Origin: Dethiosulfovibrio russensis
Lineage (GTDB): Bacteria; Synergistota; Synergistia; Synergistales; Dethiosulfovibrionaceae
NCBI RefSeq assembly: GCF_021568855.1
Contig: NZ_JAKGUG010000012.1
Coordinates: forward strand, 1 to 64,000
Direction: 5' to 3'
Length of the DNA stretch: 64,000 bases
The notes under the pieces are model-generated. The model was not told the DNA's origin and did no database searches. It saw only the letters and a list, made by a program, of their open reading frames with translations. The position numbers were made by a program, and so were the translations under genes. Shown here piece after piece: positions 1 through 8,797 of this stretch (positions within the stretch are counted from its first letter, which is position 1; each line of letters starts with the position of its first letter).

Positions 1-40
1 CACACCGCAGGAGATCTACTTCGAAGAGGAAGACCTATAG
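1..40 (+). CDS. 3' end of an upstream plus-strand gene (tentative)
   Basis: Frame 2 is open from the window edge and ends at TAG 38-40 with the tail TPQEIYFEEEDL. The acidic composition and codon choice look like a real protein end. It would be convergent with the SPFH gene. Only 12 codons are visible, so identity cannot be judged and the call is tentative. Confidence 0.3.
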   Translation, partial: TPQEIYFEEEDL

Positions 41-64
41 CAGTCTGACCTAAACTAATCTAGG

Positions 65-1348
65 CTAAAAAATGGTCTTGACAATGGGGTCCACCATAAC
101 GTCGTACTTTACGAAAGTTCTGGAGGTCGTTCGTTCAGCTTTTATTCTAAAAAGCTCGATTCCATCCTCTCCTGAATTCAAAAAAGTCAAAGGCTTTACA
201 ATCCTAAACTCTACAAAGACGTCCGCTCCGACCAGAGAGACCGACGGAACCCTTTCCCCCATAACGACATCGGCTATGTCGGCAGGTGGAGACACCGGCA
301 GATAGTTTTCAGACCTCAGTCCATGATCGTTTGTCCACAATATAGGAGTTCCTTCGACGTAGATATTTCCATCTATCGAATAGGGGCTATGAGAACCTAC
401 ATGCATCCTCCTTACTCTACAGGTATCGATAAGGATAGTCCGATCTATCGGCCAAGGCCATTTTAAGTGTATCCCTTGAGAAAGCTCTACGATGGGACAC
501 CCCCAACGCAAAAGAACCGCCTGAAAGCCAGGAGGGACGATCTCTATAGAGGAAAGCCCAATCAACAAAGAACAAACCAAGAAAGAACCCACGGGCAAAA
601 AACGCCACGTCATCTGAAAAAACCAATTTTTAGATGGATCTATCCCAAACTGATAACGAAAAAAATCCCTCGTGATTTCTTTAAAGGAAGAAGACCTGCT
701 TAAAAGAGACAACATACGTGATTCATGTACCCAACGAGCAGTATTCTCATCGAGAGGACGATACCATTCAAGGATCAACGAAAAAAACAACTCTGAAGCC
801 ACGGCCAAATTCAAAGACAGTATTCCCCATCCGACAAACTTAGATAGATCGAATCTACCAAGATGACATAGTATAACCTGCGCCACCATCAAAGCCCCTA
901 CGATCGAAGACCCCCTAAGATAGCCAATGCAGGGAGTTAAAGACCCATCCTCCACTGCGAGATCTTCCATGTAAGACTTCGCGAACCACGAAACCACCGG
1001 AACCGCGACGGCTAAAGCCAAAGTAATGCTGATAGATAAGCCGGGAAGAAAGCCCTGTTTTGAAGGGTTGAAGACATGCGAGAGGGAACCTAAAACCAAG
1101 ACTGCGACGATAAGCCCCGCTGTTGAAAAGCGCCATTCGTCGAAGTGAGGGGACGGAGTTGTTTCCGATGGCTTCGAAAACAATAAAGCTCCCCAAGGAA
1201 CAAGTGAAGCCCAGAGAAAAACAGGACCCAAAAAACCTATTTCGGAACTTCCAAAAAGGGATGTAGCCGAACCTAAAAGTACGATAAAGGTCTGAGCGAT
1301 AAATCCCTGAAGGTAGACTTTCCGGAAAAGGTCAGACACCAAAACCAT
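65..1348 (-). CDS. SPFH/band-7 (HflK-like) membrane protein, C-terminally truncated
   Basis: The N-terminal ~260 residues carry six or so hydrophobic segments. They are followed by a membrane anchor and a band-7 domain start (EIVPPGFQAVLLRWG, then GIHLKWPWPID and the motif ILWTNDH). These are hallmarks of the HflK-like proteins that accompany P-type ATPases in several phyla. Those relatives continue well past the point where this protein stops: here the band-7 domain ends soon after the VGADVFVEFRIV strand, at TAG 65-67. All three minus frames are closed within about 20 bases of that point, so a simple one-base frameshift does not restore a longer protein. The start is ATG 1348 (or GTG 1351) just after a G-rich Shine-Dalgarno sequence, overlapping the upstream ATPase gene by 17 bases, so the two are translationally coupled. 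Base composition is visibly lower in GC than the feo genes. It may be a decaying gene. Confidence 0.65.
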   Translation of the reverse strand: MVLVSDLFRKVYLQGFIAQTFIVLLGSATSLFGSSEIGFLGPVFLWASLVPWGALLFSKPSETTPSPHFDEWRFSTAGLIVAVLVLGSLSHVFNPSKQGFLPGLSISITLALAVAVPVVSWFAKSYMEDLAVEDGSLTPCIGYLRGSSIVGALMVAQVILCHLGRFDLSKFVGWGILSLNLAVASELFFSLILEWYRPLDENTARWVHESRMLSLLSRSSSFKEITRDFFRYQFGIDPSKNWFFQMTWRFLPVGSFLVCSLLIGLSSIEIVPPGFQAVLLRWGCPIVELSQGIHLKWPWPIDRTILIDTCRVRRMHVGSHSPYSIDGNIYVEGTPILWTNDHGLRSENYLPVSPPADIADVVMGERVPSVSLVGADVFVEFRIVKPLTFLNSGEDGIELFRIKAERTTSRTFVKYDVMVDPIVKTIF

Positions 1349-3215
1349 CACCCCCTTTAAACCTTACCAATCTGGCAGAGTTGAAAACTACAGTTAAAGA
1401 AGTTCCTCCGTGCAAAACGGCAGCAGCTATGGGGTGCAAAACCCCGACAGCGCCTAAAATCATGGACAACGTCACAGCTATCAGAGCAAAATGCAAGTTC
1501 TGCCTCATAATGGACAGAGCCTCTCTGGCAAGATCTATTACCAAGGGAATTTTCGATATATCGTCTTTCATCAACGCGATAGATGAAGAAGAGATGGCTA
1601 CGCCGCTTCCGGCGGCTCCCATAGCAATGGAAAGATCTCCAGCTGAAAGGGCTGGACCGTCGTTGACCCCGTCTCCGACCACCGCAACGACATCTCCTTC
1701 ATTTTTCATAGCGGTAACATAATCCATCTTTTGATGAGGTAACATTCCGAACTCCCAAAAAGACACTCCTATAGACTGAGAAACCCTCTCAACAACCGTT
1801 TTTCTGTCTCCCGACAGAAGAACGATCTTATCGACCCCTCGGTTCCTTATTTCGACAAGAGAAGATTTTACGTCGTCCTTCACTCTATCTTCGAGAAAAA
1901 TTTCCCCGGCAAAAACACCGTTCACGGCGACATACAACACACTCTGTCCAAAGTGGCTGTCCTCTATGTCTGGAACATCCACGCCAAAGGATAAAAGCCA
2001 AGACCGCCTCCCTACCATTACAGATTTATCTCTCACTTTTCCAAAGACTCCCATTCCATGGACTTCCTTCATCTCCTCGGAGGGAAGAAAATTCAATCCC
2101 AGAAACCCCGCTTTTTCACAGAGAGATCTGGCAACCGGATGACTAGAGTCCCTTTCCAATGAACAAGCCAAAGAAAGAAGCTCCTCTTCGTTCATAAAAC
2201 CGCATGGAGAAATTTCCGTCACCTCCAGACGACCGGTGGTAACGGTACCAGTCTTATCGAAAACTATCGCTGTAATCCTCTCTGCCACCTCGAGATGGGC
2301 TATGTCCTTTATTAGAACGCCTAGTCGAGCAGACACGCCAAGTAAAGCAACCACCGCGGTAGGCCCCGCCAAAAGTATGGAACAGGGGCATGCTACGACC
2401 ACTATGGAAACAACCCTGTCCAAATCACCGGTTACAAAAAAAACTGCCCCGGAAAGAAGCATAACAACCGGCACATACCATCTAGCGTAACGATCTATCA
2501 TTCTCATAACAGGGGTACGAGATTTTTCCGCATCGGAGATCATCTCCTGCACCTTTCCCAGTGTAGTTTCAGATCCTACCGATTTAACTCGACAGATTAC
2601 AGTTCCAGTTAAATTGACCGTTCCTGCGTAGACCTCGTCCCCACTCTTTTTTCCAGCCAGCAAAGACTCTCCCGTGATTGTCGATTCATTGATTGAGGTC
2701 TCTCCATCCAGGACCACCCCATCGACGGGGAGCCTCTCTCCCGGGATGATCCTGACTTCGTCTCCTACGACGAGATCCTCCGCATCCACGGTAAGCCATT
2801 CTCCATCCCGAAAAACCGTTCCCTTAGGTGGTTTCAGATCCAAAAGCTCTTTAAGGCTCTCCCTAGCTCCTCTTGCAGAACGTCCCTCCAATAGCGCGGA
2901 AAGGACCATAACAAAGGAGATGGTGGCGGAAGTTATAAAACGTCCCGACACGAAAGTAGCTGTAACACCTAAAGCGGCCAATTCGTTCATCTCCGACGAT
3001 TCTTCGAAAAGCTCTCTAACGGCCCTCAAGAGAAGAGGGGTTCCCATAAAAACAGCGGCTCCCATCGAAAGCAGGGACGTTCTCTCTTCATAACCATATA
3101 TCGAGATGGAAAAAAGCGACGCGATCAAAAGAGATCCTCCAATAAAAAAGAAGAAAAACCCCCCTGAAGACCGCTCTCCTCCTTCGACTATCTTTCTAAC
3201 AAAGTCATGAGCCAT
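1332..3215 (-). CDS. Heavy-metal-type (P1B) cation-transporting P-type ATPase
   Basis: This 627-aa pump has the full catalytic set: actuator TGES (181-184), metal-path CPC in a membrane helix (276-278), phosphorylation motif DKTGT (Asp320), the HP pair of the nucleotide domain (359-360) and GDGVND (514-519). There is no N-terminal HMA or His-rich metal-binding domain. The last helix has LHGGTSLTVVFNSARL, close to the HEGGT-type end of Zn/Cd/Co pumps, so copper is less likely, but the substrate is not settled by sequence. An upstream in-frame ATG at 3242 is rejected because AGAGGAGGAG lies immediately before ATG 3215. It is followed by, and overlaps, the SPFH gene. The pair is a known but poorly understood genomic association; a scaffold role for the SPFH partner is inference. 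GC is lower than in neighbouring genes, which suggests transfer. Confidence 0.85.
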   Translation of the reverse strand: MAHDFVRKIVEGGERSSGGFFFFFIGGSLLIASLFSISIYGYEERTSLLSMGAAVFMGTPLLLRAVRELFEESSEMNELAALGVTATFVSGRFITSATISFVMVLSALLEGRSARGARESLKELLDLKPPKGTVFRDGEWLTVDAEDLVVGDEVRIIPGERLPVDGVVLDGETSINESTITGESLLAGKKSGDEVYAGTVNLTGTVICRVKSVGSETTLGKVQEMISDAEKSRTPVMRMIDRYARWYVPVVMLLSGAVFFVTGDLDRVVSIVVVACPCSILLAGPTAVVALLGVSARLGVLIKDIAHLEVAERITAIVFDKTGTVTTGRLEVTEISPCGFMNEEELLSLACSLERDSSHPVARSLCEKAGFLGLNFLPSEEMKEVHGMGVFGKVRDKSVMVGRRSWLLSFGVDVPDIEDSHFGQSVLYVAVNGVFAGEIFLEDRVKDDVKSSLVEIRNRGVDKIVLLSGDRKTVVERVSQSIGVSFWEFGMLPHQKMDYVTAMKNEGDVVAVVGDGVNDGPALSAGDLSIAMGAAGSGVAISSSSIALMKDDISKIPLVIDLAREALSIMRQNLHFALIAVTLSMILGAVGVLHPIAAAVLHGGTSLTVVFNSARLVRFKGGDGFGV

Positions 3216-3300
3216 TACATCTCCTCCTCTAAAAGTATACAAATATCAAAAAAAGATGGTCACGTCAACATGACTAACTCTTTTCACCAAGAAAGGTCTC

Positions 3301-3329
3301 TTGATCCTACCGAAACGGTATGGTATTAT
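3301..3329 (+). promoter_or_regulatory. Predicted sigma-70 promoter of the feo operon
   Basis: TTGATC (3301-3306), 17-base spacer, TATTAT (3324-3329). Transcription would begin near 3336, which excludes the upstream ATG at 3320 as the feoA start and supports GTG 3371. No clear Fur box was recognised. Confidence 0.65.
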
Positions 3330-3370
3330 CGCCAAACAAAGTACGCATAGCTCGCAGAGGGGGAAATAAC

Positions 3371-3610
3371 GTGGTCAAGATAGCCATGAGACAGATGGAG
3401 GATAACCAGACCGGGACCATCGCCAAGGTAAGGGCCGAGGGGGAGCTTGGCAGACGTATAAGGGATATGGGGCTAACTCCGGGAACGACTATTAGAATAA
3501 TGGGAAGGGCTCCTCTCTACGACCCAGTGGCCATAAGGGTTGGTGACTTTACCTTGACCCTTAGAGACAGCGAGGCGGACTACATAGACGTGGAGGTGGA
3601 GGAAAGATGA
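3371..3610 (+). CDS. feoA: Ferrous iron transport protein FeoA
   Basis: A small 79-aa SH3-like FeoA domain with the typical core LGRRIRDMGLTPGTTIRIMG and DPVAIRVGDFTLTLR. FeoA is a cytoplasmic partner that modulates FeoB. The start is GTG 3371 behind GAGGGGG. An ATG 51 bases upstream lies against the predicted -10 box and would add an atypical basic extension. The stop overlaps the feoB ATG by four bases (ATGA), so translation is coupled. Confidence 0.9.
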   Translation: MVKIAMRQMEDNQTGTIAKVRAEGELGRRIRDMGLTPGTTIRIMGRAPLYDPVAIRVGDFTLTLRDSEADYIDVEVEER

Positions 3611-5763
3611 CCACCGTAGCCCTAGCGGGAAATCCAAACTCGGGAAAGACGACACTCTTCAACGGTCTGACCGGAGCCAGACAACACGTCGGCAACTATC
3701 CGGGAGTGACGGTGGAACACAAAAGGGGAACCTACAATCACGACGGTATATCGGTGGAGGTCGAGGACCTTCCGGGAATATACTCTCTCTCCGCCTACTC
3801 CGCCGAGGAGGAGGTAGCCAGGGATTTCCTTATCCGACAGACGCCGGACGTGGTGATCGATATAGTCGACTCCTCCAATCTGGAAAGAAACCTGTACCTG
3901 TCGGTCCAGCTGAAGGAGATGGGCCTTCCGGTATGCCTGGCATTGAACATGATGGACGTGGCCGAGTCGAGAGGGATGGAGATAGACACGGAAAAGCTCT
4001 CTTCCCTTATGAGGACCCCGGTGGTCCCCATAGTCGCCAGAAAATCCGAGGGAATCCACGAGATGATGAATCGGGCCCTGGAGATAGCAGGAAAGGACCC
4101 GGAGCCTTTTAAGATCTCCTACGGCCCCGATATCGACCCGGTTCTGGACGAGATGGCCAGGGCTATAGACCAGGACCCGATATTGGACGAGGCGATAAGG
4201 CCGAGATGGTCAGCCCTGAAGTATCTCGAAGGGGACGAGACTATAAAGATCTCCATAGCGGAGAGAGCCCCGGAGCTGGAGAAAAAACTTAACGGCATGG
4301 CCGAAACTCTGGACTCCCACTTGAGAGCCACACTGGACACTTACGCGGAGGCCTTAATAGCGGACCATCGTTACGGGTATATAAAATCGATCCTCCAGCA
4401 AGGCGTTCTGATATACAGAAAGGACAGAGAGGCCAAGAGCGTGTCCGACAGGATAGACGCCATAGTGACCCACCGTTTCGTGGGCCCCATAGTTATGCTC
4501 GCCGTCCTGGGGACCCTTTACCATATAACCTTCGCCTACAGTGAGATACCGGTGGGATGGTTCGAGAGCTTTTTCGGGTGGATAGGATCTCTGGCGAACG
4601 ATTATATGTCTGAAGGACCGTTGAAATCGATGATAATGTCGGGAGTGATAGACGGGGTCGGAGGTGTTATGGGATTCGTTCCCCTCATATTCCTGATGTT
4701 TCTCGGGATATCCTTCCTGGAGGACACCGGATATCTGGCAAGGGTGGCTTTCATGCTGGACAGGGTCTTCAGAGTTTTCGGACTACATGGCAGTTCGGTG
4801 ATGCCTTTCATAATCTCAGGAGGCATCGCCGGAGGATGCGCCGTTCCAGGTGTCATGGCGGCCAGAACGATAAAGTCGCCCAAGGAACGATTGGCCACCT
4901 TACTGACCGTCCCCTTCATGAACTGCGGGGCGAAGCTGCCGGTGTTCGCCCTGTTGATAGGGGTCTTCTTCCCTGAAGGGGAAACCCGAATGATGCTTCT
5001 GATAACGGCAATATCGTGGATAGGAGCCATGTTGGCCGCCAGGCTTCTCCGTTCGACGATCCTTCGAGGAGAAACCACCCCCTTCGTGATGGAGTTGCCG
5101 ACCTACCGTTTCCCTACTTTCCGAGGGCTTCTGATACACACATGGGAGAGGACGTGGCAATATATAAAGAAAGCCGGCACCGTCATCTTGGGGATATCGA
5201 TACTTCTATGGGCTATGATGACCTATCCCGGACTGGACGAAAAGGCTACAGTCAAGTTCGAGAACATGAGGGAAAAGGTCTCGAAGGAACTGTCTCAGGA
5301 AAAACAGGCCGAGATACTGGCAGAGATAGACGGAATAGAGGCCCAGGAGGCCCTGCGGCGTTCTTACGCCGGGCGAATCGGGACCGCTTTGGAGAGAGTG
5401 ACGTCTTTCGCAGGGTTCGACTGGAGGGATAACATCGCACTTGTTGGAGGATTCGCCGCCAAGGAGGTCGTGGTGTCAACGCTTGGGACGGCTTATTCCC
5501 TAGGCGAGATAGATCCGGAGGAAAGCGGTGGTCTGGCATCCATAATAGAGAGATCTCCAGACTGGTCACCTCTCAAGGCATTGGCGCTGATAATATTCAC
5601 TATGTTCTACGCCCCATGTTTCGTAACCGTGGTGTGCATCGCCAGGGAAGCAGGCTCGTGGAAATGGGCGGCCTTCTCCATGATATTCAACACACTTTTG
5701 GCCTATCTGTTGGCGGTGGCGGTCTACCAGGGAGGGACGTTTATACAATCCATAGGAGGGTAG
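3607..5763 (+). CDS. feoB: Ferrous iron transporter FeoB
   Basis: A 718-aa polytopic Fe(II) uptake protein of usual length. The N-terminal GTPase domain has G1 GNPNSGKTT (8-16), G3 DLPGIYS and G4 NMMD (114-117). A helical GDI-like region follows, then the membrane core with two Gate repeats carrying the conserved cysteine segments GGCAVPG and NCGAKLP. It overlaps feoA by ATGA and is followed three bases later by a small Cys-rich partner, giving a feoA-feoB-FeoB-associated operon. This is the expected ferrous uptake route for an anaerobe. Confidence 0.97.
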   Translation: MTTVALAGNPNSGKTTLFNGLTGARQHVGNYPGVTVEHKRGTYNHDGISVEVEDLPGIYSLSAYSAEEEVARDFLIRQTPDVVIDIVDSSNLERNLYLSVQLKEMGLPVCLALNMMDVAESRGMEIDTEKLSSLMRTPVVPIVARKSEGIHEMMNRALEIAGKDPEPFKISYGPDIDPVLDEMARAIDQDPILDEAIRPRWSALKYLEGDETIKISIAERAPELEKKLNGMAETLDSHLRATLDTYAEALIADHRYGYIKSILQQGVLIYRKDREAKSVSDRIDAIVTHRFVGPIVMLAVLGTLYHITFAYSEIPVGWFESFFGWIGSLANDYMSEGPLKSMIMSGVIDGVGGVMGFVPLIFLMFLGISFLEDTGYLARVAFMLDRVFRVFGLHGSSVMPFIISGGIAGGCAVPGVMAARTIKSPKERLATLLTVPFMNCGAKLPVFALLIGVFFPEGETRMMLLITAISWIGAMLAARLLRSTILRGETTPFVMELPTYRFPTFRGLLIHTWERTWQYIKKAGTVILGISILLWAMMTYPGLDEKATVKFENMREKVSKELSQEKQAEILAEIDGIEAQEALRRSYAGRIGTALERVTSFAGFDWRDNIALVGGFAAKEVVVSTLGTAYSLGEIDPEESGGLASIIERSPDWSPLKALALIIFTMFYAPCFVTVVCIAREAGSWKWAAFSMIFNTLLAYLLAVAVYQGGTFIQSIGG

Positions 5764-5766
5764 ATT

Positions 5767-5958
5767 ATGGAAAAACTCGTAGTAGCCGTCATAGTGGCCT
5801 TCGCCGGATGGATCCTATTCAGGCGATTCAGATCGTTGGTAAAGGGAGGAGGCTGCGGATGTTCCGGTTGTTCCGGCTGCAAGACCTCCTCCAGCTGCAA
5901 CGGCTGCGATATCCGAATCGATCCGGGAGAAGACGATAGAGAAAAGCCACAAGAATAG
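5767..5958 (+). CDS. Small FeoB-associated Cys-rich membrane protein
   Basis: 63 aa: one N-terminal membrane helix (about residues 4-18), a basic patch RRFRS, then a cluster of six cysteines (CGCSGCSGC then C and CNGC) and an acidic tail. Such proteins are commonly encoded directly after feoB in anaerobes. A role in handling Fe(II) at the cytoplasmic face, analogous to FeoC, is inferred. It starts three bases after the feoB stop, in the same operon. Confidence 0.8.
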   Translation: MEKLVVAVIVAFAGWILFRRFRSLVKGGGCGCSGCSGCKTSSSCNGCDIRIDPGEDDREKPQE

Positions 5959-5973
5959 GCATCGAGAGATACA

Positions 5974-5982
5974 TGCTATACT
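5974..5982 (+). promoter_or_regulatory. Extended -10 promoter element before the peroxiredoxin gene
   Basis: TG-C-TATACT (5974-5982) is an extended -10 match without a recognisable -35, 50 bases before the gene start. It would give the peroxiredoxin its own transcript downstream of feo. Confidence 0.4.
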
Positions 5983-6032
5983 GATAACAAGAACCAGAAT
6001 TAAAAAACATCGCAAAGGAAGGAAGGTGCTTT

Positions 6033-6677
6033 ATGATGGAAAACAGAATACCCTTGATAGGAGAGGCTATGCCGGAGCTTAAAGTGGTAACAACCAGAGG
6101 AGAGAAGACCATCCCCAACGATTACGCAGGGCAGTGGTTCGTGCTCTTCAGCCACCCTGCGGACTTCACCCCGGTCTGCACTACCGAGTTCGTTGCTTTC
6201 CAGAAGAGATACGATAAATTCAAGGAGTTGAACTGCGAACTCATCGGAATGAGCATCGACCAGGTCTTCGCTCACATAAAGTGGGAACAGTGGATAGAGG
6301 AGAATCTGGACGTCGAGATCCAGTTTCCCATAATTGCCGACGACGGCACGGTCGGGAAACAGCTCGGCATGATACACCCCGGCAAGGGGTCCAACACCGT
6401 CAGGGCCGTATTCATAGTCGACCCGAACGGCATGATAAGGGCGATCCTCTACTACCCTCAGGAACTCGGCAGGAACATGGACGAGGTGCTGCGCATGGTC
6501 AAGGCCCTTCAGATAAGCGAGAAGAACGGGGTCGCCATGCCCGCGAACTGGCCGGAAAACGAGATTATCGGAGATTCTGTGATCGTTCCTCCGGCAAGTG
6601 ACGTTGAAAACGCGAAGAAGAGGCTGACCGAGTACGATAACTTCGACTGGTGGTTCTGCCACAAGAAACTCGATTAA
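6033..6677 (+). CDS. Peroxiredoxin of the Prx6/archaeal-type family
   Basis: 214 aa thioredoxin-fold peroxidase that reduces H2O2 or alkyl hydroperoxides in the cytoplasm. The peroxidatic motif PVCTTEF puts the reactive Cys at residue 49. A long C-terminal arm, as in Prx6-type enzymes, carries a second cysteine (WFCHKK, Cys209) that could act as resolving cysteine, as in archaeal homologues. It starts at ATG 6033 (a second ATG follows immediately) behind AAGGAAGG. It lies 75 bases after the feo operon, has its own terminator and fits oxidative defence next to ferrous iron import. Confidence 0.92.
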   Translation: MMENRIPLIGEAMPELKVVTTRGEKTIPNDYAGQWFVLFSHPADFTPVCTTEFVAFQKRYDKFKELNCELIGMSIDQVFAHIKWEQWIEENLDVEIQFPIIADDGTVGKQLGMIHPGKGSNTVRAVFIVDPNGMIRAILYYPQELGRNMDEVLRMVKALQISEKNGVAMPANWPENEIIGDSVIVPPASDVENAKKRLTEYDNFDWWFCHKKLD

Positions 6678-6702
6678 GATCGTCTCGAAAAAACGGAAAT
6701 CC

Positions 6703-6737
6703 GGGAGAGGGTCCCCTAAGGGGAGCCTCTCCTTTTT
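6703..6737 (+). terminator. Rho-independent terminator after the peroxiredoxin gene
   Basis: GGAGAGG (6704-6710) pairs with CCTCTCC (6726-6732), with an inner TCCCC/GGGGA stem, followed by TTTTT. Confidence 0.85.
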
Positions 6738-6802
6738 ATGTTGAACCCTCGGTCTTTCGCTGGTATAAATGGGGGATCAAACGTCAAAAGGAGATGGCGC
6801 CA

Positions 6803-7915
6803 TTGGACTGGAGAAAGACGATCCCGCAGGGATTGAAGAACACCACCACCGAGCTTTACGTCAACACGGTAGAAAAGAGAAGTTTCTCCGTAGACTGCGC
6901 CCTGGGATCTAGCCCTATAGGGGCTCCATACGGCGTCGTATCCGCCTTCGGTAAGACTTTTGGAGAGGACCTTTCGTCTTACGTTCCTCCGTCGGAGAGA
7001 CTGACCGAGCCTGTCTGCCGTTTCTGGAAAGGTCTGGTGTCTCCGGAGGAGCTGGTCTTCGCCAACGGGACGGACACCATCCTGGTGGTGCTGGCCAAGG
7101 CTCTGGGGGCCCCGGGAGGACGAATCTTGGGCATGGCTCCACAGTTCACCGACGCCCCGGTCCATTTTCAGCTTTCCGGATGCGACTTCAAAGCGGTGAA
7201 TCTGGAGGGACCCTCCTACGAGATAGATACATACCGGCTACTGGAGGCTCTGGACGATTCGATATCGCTGGTCTACATAGATCGTCCACACAATCCTACG
7301 GGGCAGCTCATGTCCTTGGACGATCTGGAGAGGATAGTGACGGCAGCGGATAAAAGGAAAGCCCTGGTGATAGTGGACGAGGCTTATGGAGATTTCGTCA
7401 ACGAATCCACGTCCTGTCTGAACCTGAAACAGGACAACATCCTCTGTCTTCGCAGTTTTTCCAAGGGATGGGGGATGGCCGGCATAAGGGGAGGATACGG
7501 GGTATTTCGATCTCCCTTTGCAAGGGATCTCTATCTGAGGGTCAGCCCTCCCTTCACCGTGGACGCACTGGCTTTCGCAGCCATACCTATGGCACTGGAC
7601 GAAGCCGGTGAGTTTCTACCGTCCATGAGACGGGAGGTCGCCAGGCTGAAGAGAAAGACCATGGACACGATAACCGAGTCTCCCCGGTTCTCCGTGGCCA
7701 AGACCCATCCGTCGGTATCCATCATGATGGTGACCTACGACGACAGGGACGCAAATCTCTACGATATGCTGATGAAACATGGGATAAAGACCGCTCCCGG
7801 ATCGGGTTTTCTAGGTATAGGCGACAATTCCGTAAGGTTGAGGGTTCCCCCGGAGGATCAATTCGAAGATTTCAGGACGAGATGGAGAGACATGGTCTCG
7901 TCCCTTCCCAGGTGA
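6803..7915 (+). CDS. HisC-like class I/II aminotransferase
   Basis: A 370-aa PLP enzyme of the histidinol-phosphate aminotransferase type. It has the HNPTG loop (Asn164), VDEAYGDF (Asp192) and the Schiff-base lysine in SFSKGWGMAGIRGGYG (Lys221). There are no his genes nearby, so the substrate may be an aromatic amino acid, histidinol phosphate or another amino acid. Start choice: AAAGGAG lies directly against ATG 6794, leaving no spacing, whereas in-frame TTG 6803 sits nine bases after it; TTG is preferred. The next gene, a putative exporter, starts four bases after the stop, so the two form an operon. Confidence 0.85.
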   Translation: MDWRKTIPQGLKNTTTELYVNTVEKRSFSVDCALGSSPIGAPYGVVSAFGKTFGEDLSSYVPPSERLTEPVCRFWKGLVSPEELVFANGTDTILVVLAKALGAPGGRILGMAPQFTDAPVHFQLSGCDFKAVNLEGPSYEIDTYRLLEALDDSISLVYIDRPHNPTGQLMSLDDLERIVTAADKRKALVIVDEAYGDFVNESTSCLNLKQDNILCLRSFSKGWGMAGIRGGYGVFRSPFARDLYLRVSPPFTVDALAFAAIPMALDEAGEFLPSMRREVARLKRKTMDTITESPRFSVAKTHPSVSIMMVTYDDRDANLYDMLMKHGIKTAPGSGFLGIGDNSVRLRVPPEDQFEDFRTRWRDMVSSLPR

Positions 7916-7919
7916 TGTC

Positions 7920-8795
7920 GTGAAGTTAAGGGAGCGAAGCGCCGACTTGGTTATGTTCCTGGCGGTGTTCGCAACGTCTACGGGGTCCATCTTCGCCAAG
8001 GCGGCAAACGCTCCGTCCTTGACAGTAGCAGCATACAGGGTCGGCCTGGCCTCTCTCGTTCTGGTGCCAACGGCTTTCATGTTTCGAAGAGACGAGATAA
8101 GGTCCCTGTCCTCCAGGGACTGGAAAGATACGGTTCTATCCGGGACGGCGCTGGCGATCCATTTCGCCTCGTGGATATCGTCCCTGAGTTTCATCTCGGT
8201 GGCCAGCTGCGTGGTTCTGGTCAACACGGCACCTCTATGGGTGGCGATAATGGCCCCTTTTCTGACCGGTGAAAGGATAAACGGAAAGACTGCCGCCGCT
8301 ATAGCCGTGGCTATATCCGGGGCCGTGATCATAGGCTGGGGGGATTTCTCCTCCGGCTCGGAGGGATGGAAGGGAGATCTTCTAGCCGTACTTGGAGCGA
8401 TAACCATGGCCATCTACCTCCTGCTAGGGAGAAGGGTCCGGGAGAAGGTATCCCTGCTCTCCTACGTATCAGTATGCTACGGAACGGCAGCGGTCCTTCT
8501 GTGGGTCGTTGTTTTGATAGGACCCTATAGAGCCTGGGGGTTTTCCTCCGGCACGTGGTGGGCATTCTGGGGGATGGCCATAATCCCCCAGCTGTTAGGT
8601 CACTCCGCCTATAACTGGGCTCTCAGGTGGGTGAGTCCTTCGGTGGTATCGGTGGTGTTGCTGGGCGAACCGGTCTGTTCGTCGGTTATGGCGTTGTTCT
8701 TGTTCGGCGAGCCCCTGGGGCTCAAGACTATAACCGGTGGATGTCTCATACTTATAGGGGTTCATATGGCCCAGAGAGCCAAAAAGGACCTTTAA
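7920..8795 (+). CDS. EamA/DMT-family membrane exporter
   Basis: A 291-aa protein with about ten hydrophobic helices arranged as two EamA repeats. The second repeat has the conserved end LGEPVCSSVMALFLFGEPL. Family members export amino acids or other metabolites. It starts at GTG 7920 four bases after the aminotransferase stop, so export of that enzyme's product or substrate is a reasonable inference. Its stop lies two bases from the stop of the convergent patatin gene, with no terminator between. Confidence 0.85.
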   Translation: MKLRERSADLVMFLAVFATSTGSIFAKAANAPSLTVAAYRVGLASLVLVPTAFMFRRDEIRSLSSRDWKDTVLSGTALAIHFASWISSLSFISVASCVVLVNTAPLWVAIMAPFLTGERINGKTAAAIAVAISGAVIIGWGDFSSGSEGWKGDLLAVLGAITMAIYLLLGRRVREKVSLLSYVSVCYGTAAVLLWVVVLIGPYRAWGFSSGTWWAFWGMAIIPQLLGHSAYNWALRWVSPSVVSVVLLGEPVCSSVMALFLFGEPLGLKTITGGCLILIGVHMAQRAKKDL

Positions 8796-8797
8796 CC

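Noticed and set aside
1-64. Continuation of the SPFH protein by frameshift
   Set aside because: All three minus frames meet stops within about 20 bases of the end; the 5' edge instead looks like the end of a plus-strand gene.
3320-3370. ATG 3320 as the feoA start
   Set aside because: It sits beside the predicted -10 box, upstream of the likely transcription start, and has no ribosome site.
6000-6662. 220-codon antisense frame opposite the peroxiredoxin
   Set aside because: Shadow of a conserved enzyme gene; no promoter or ribosome site.
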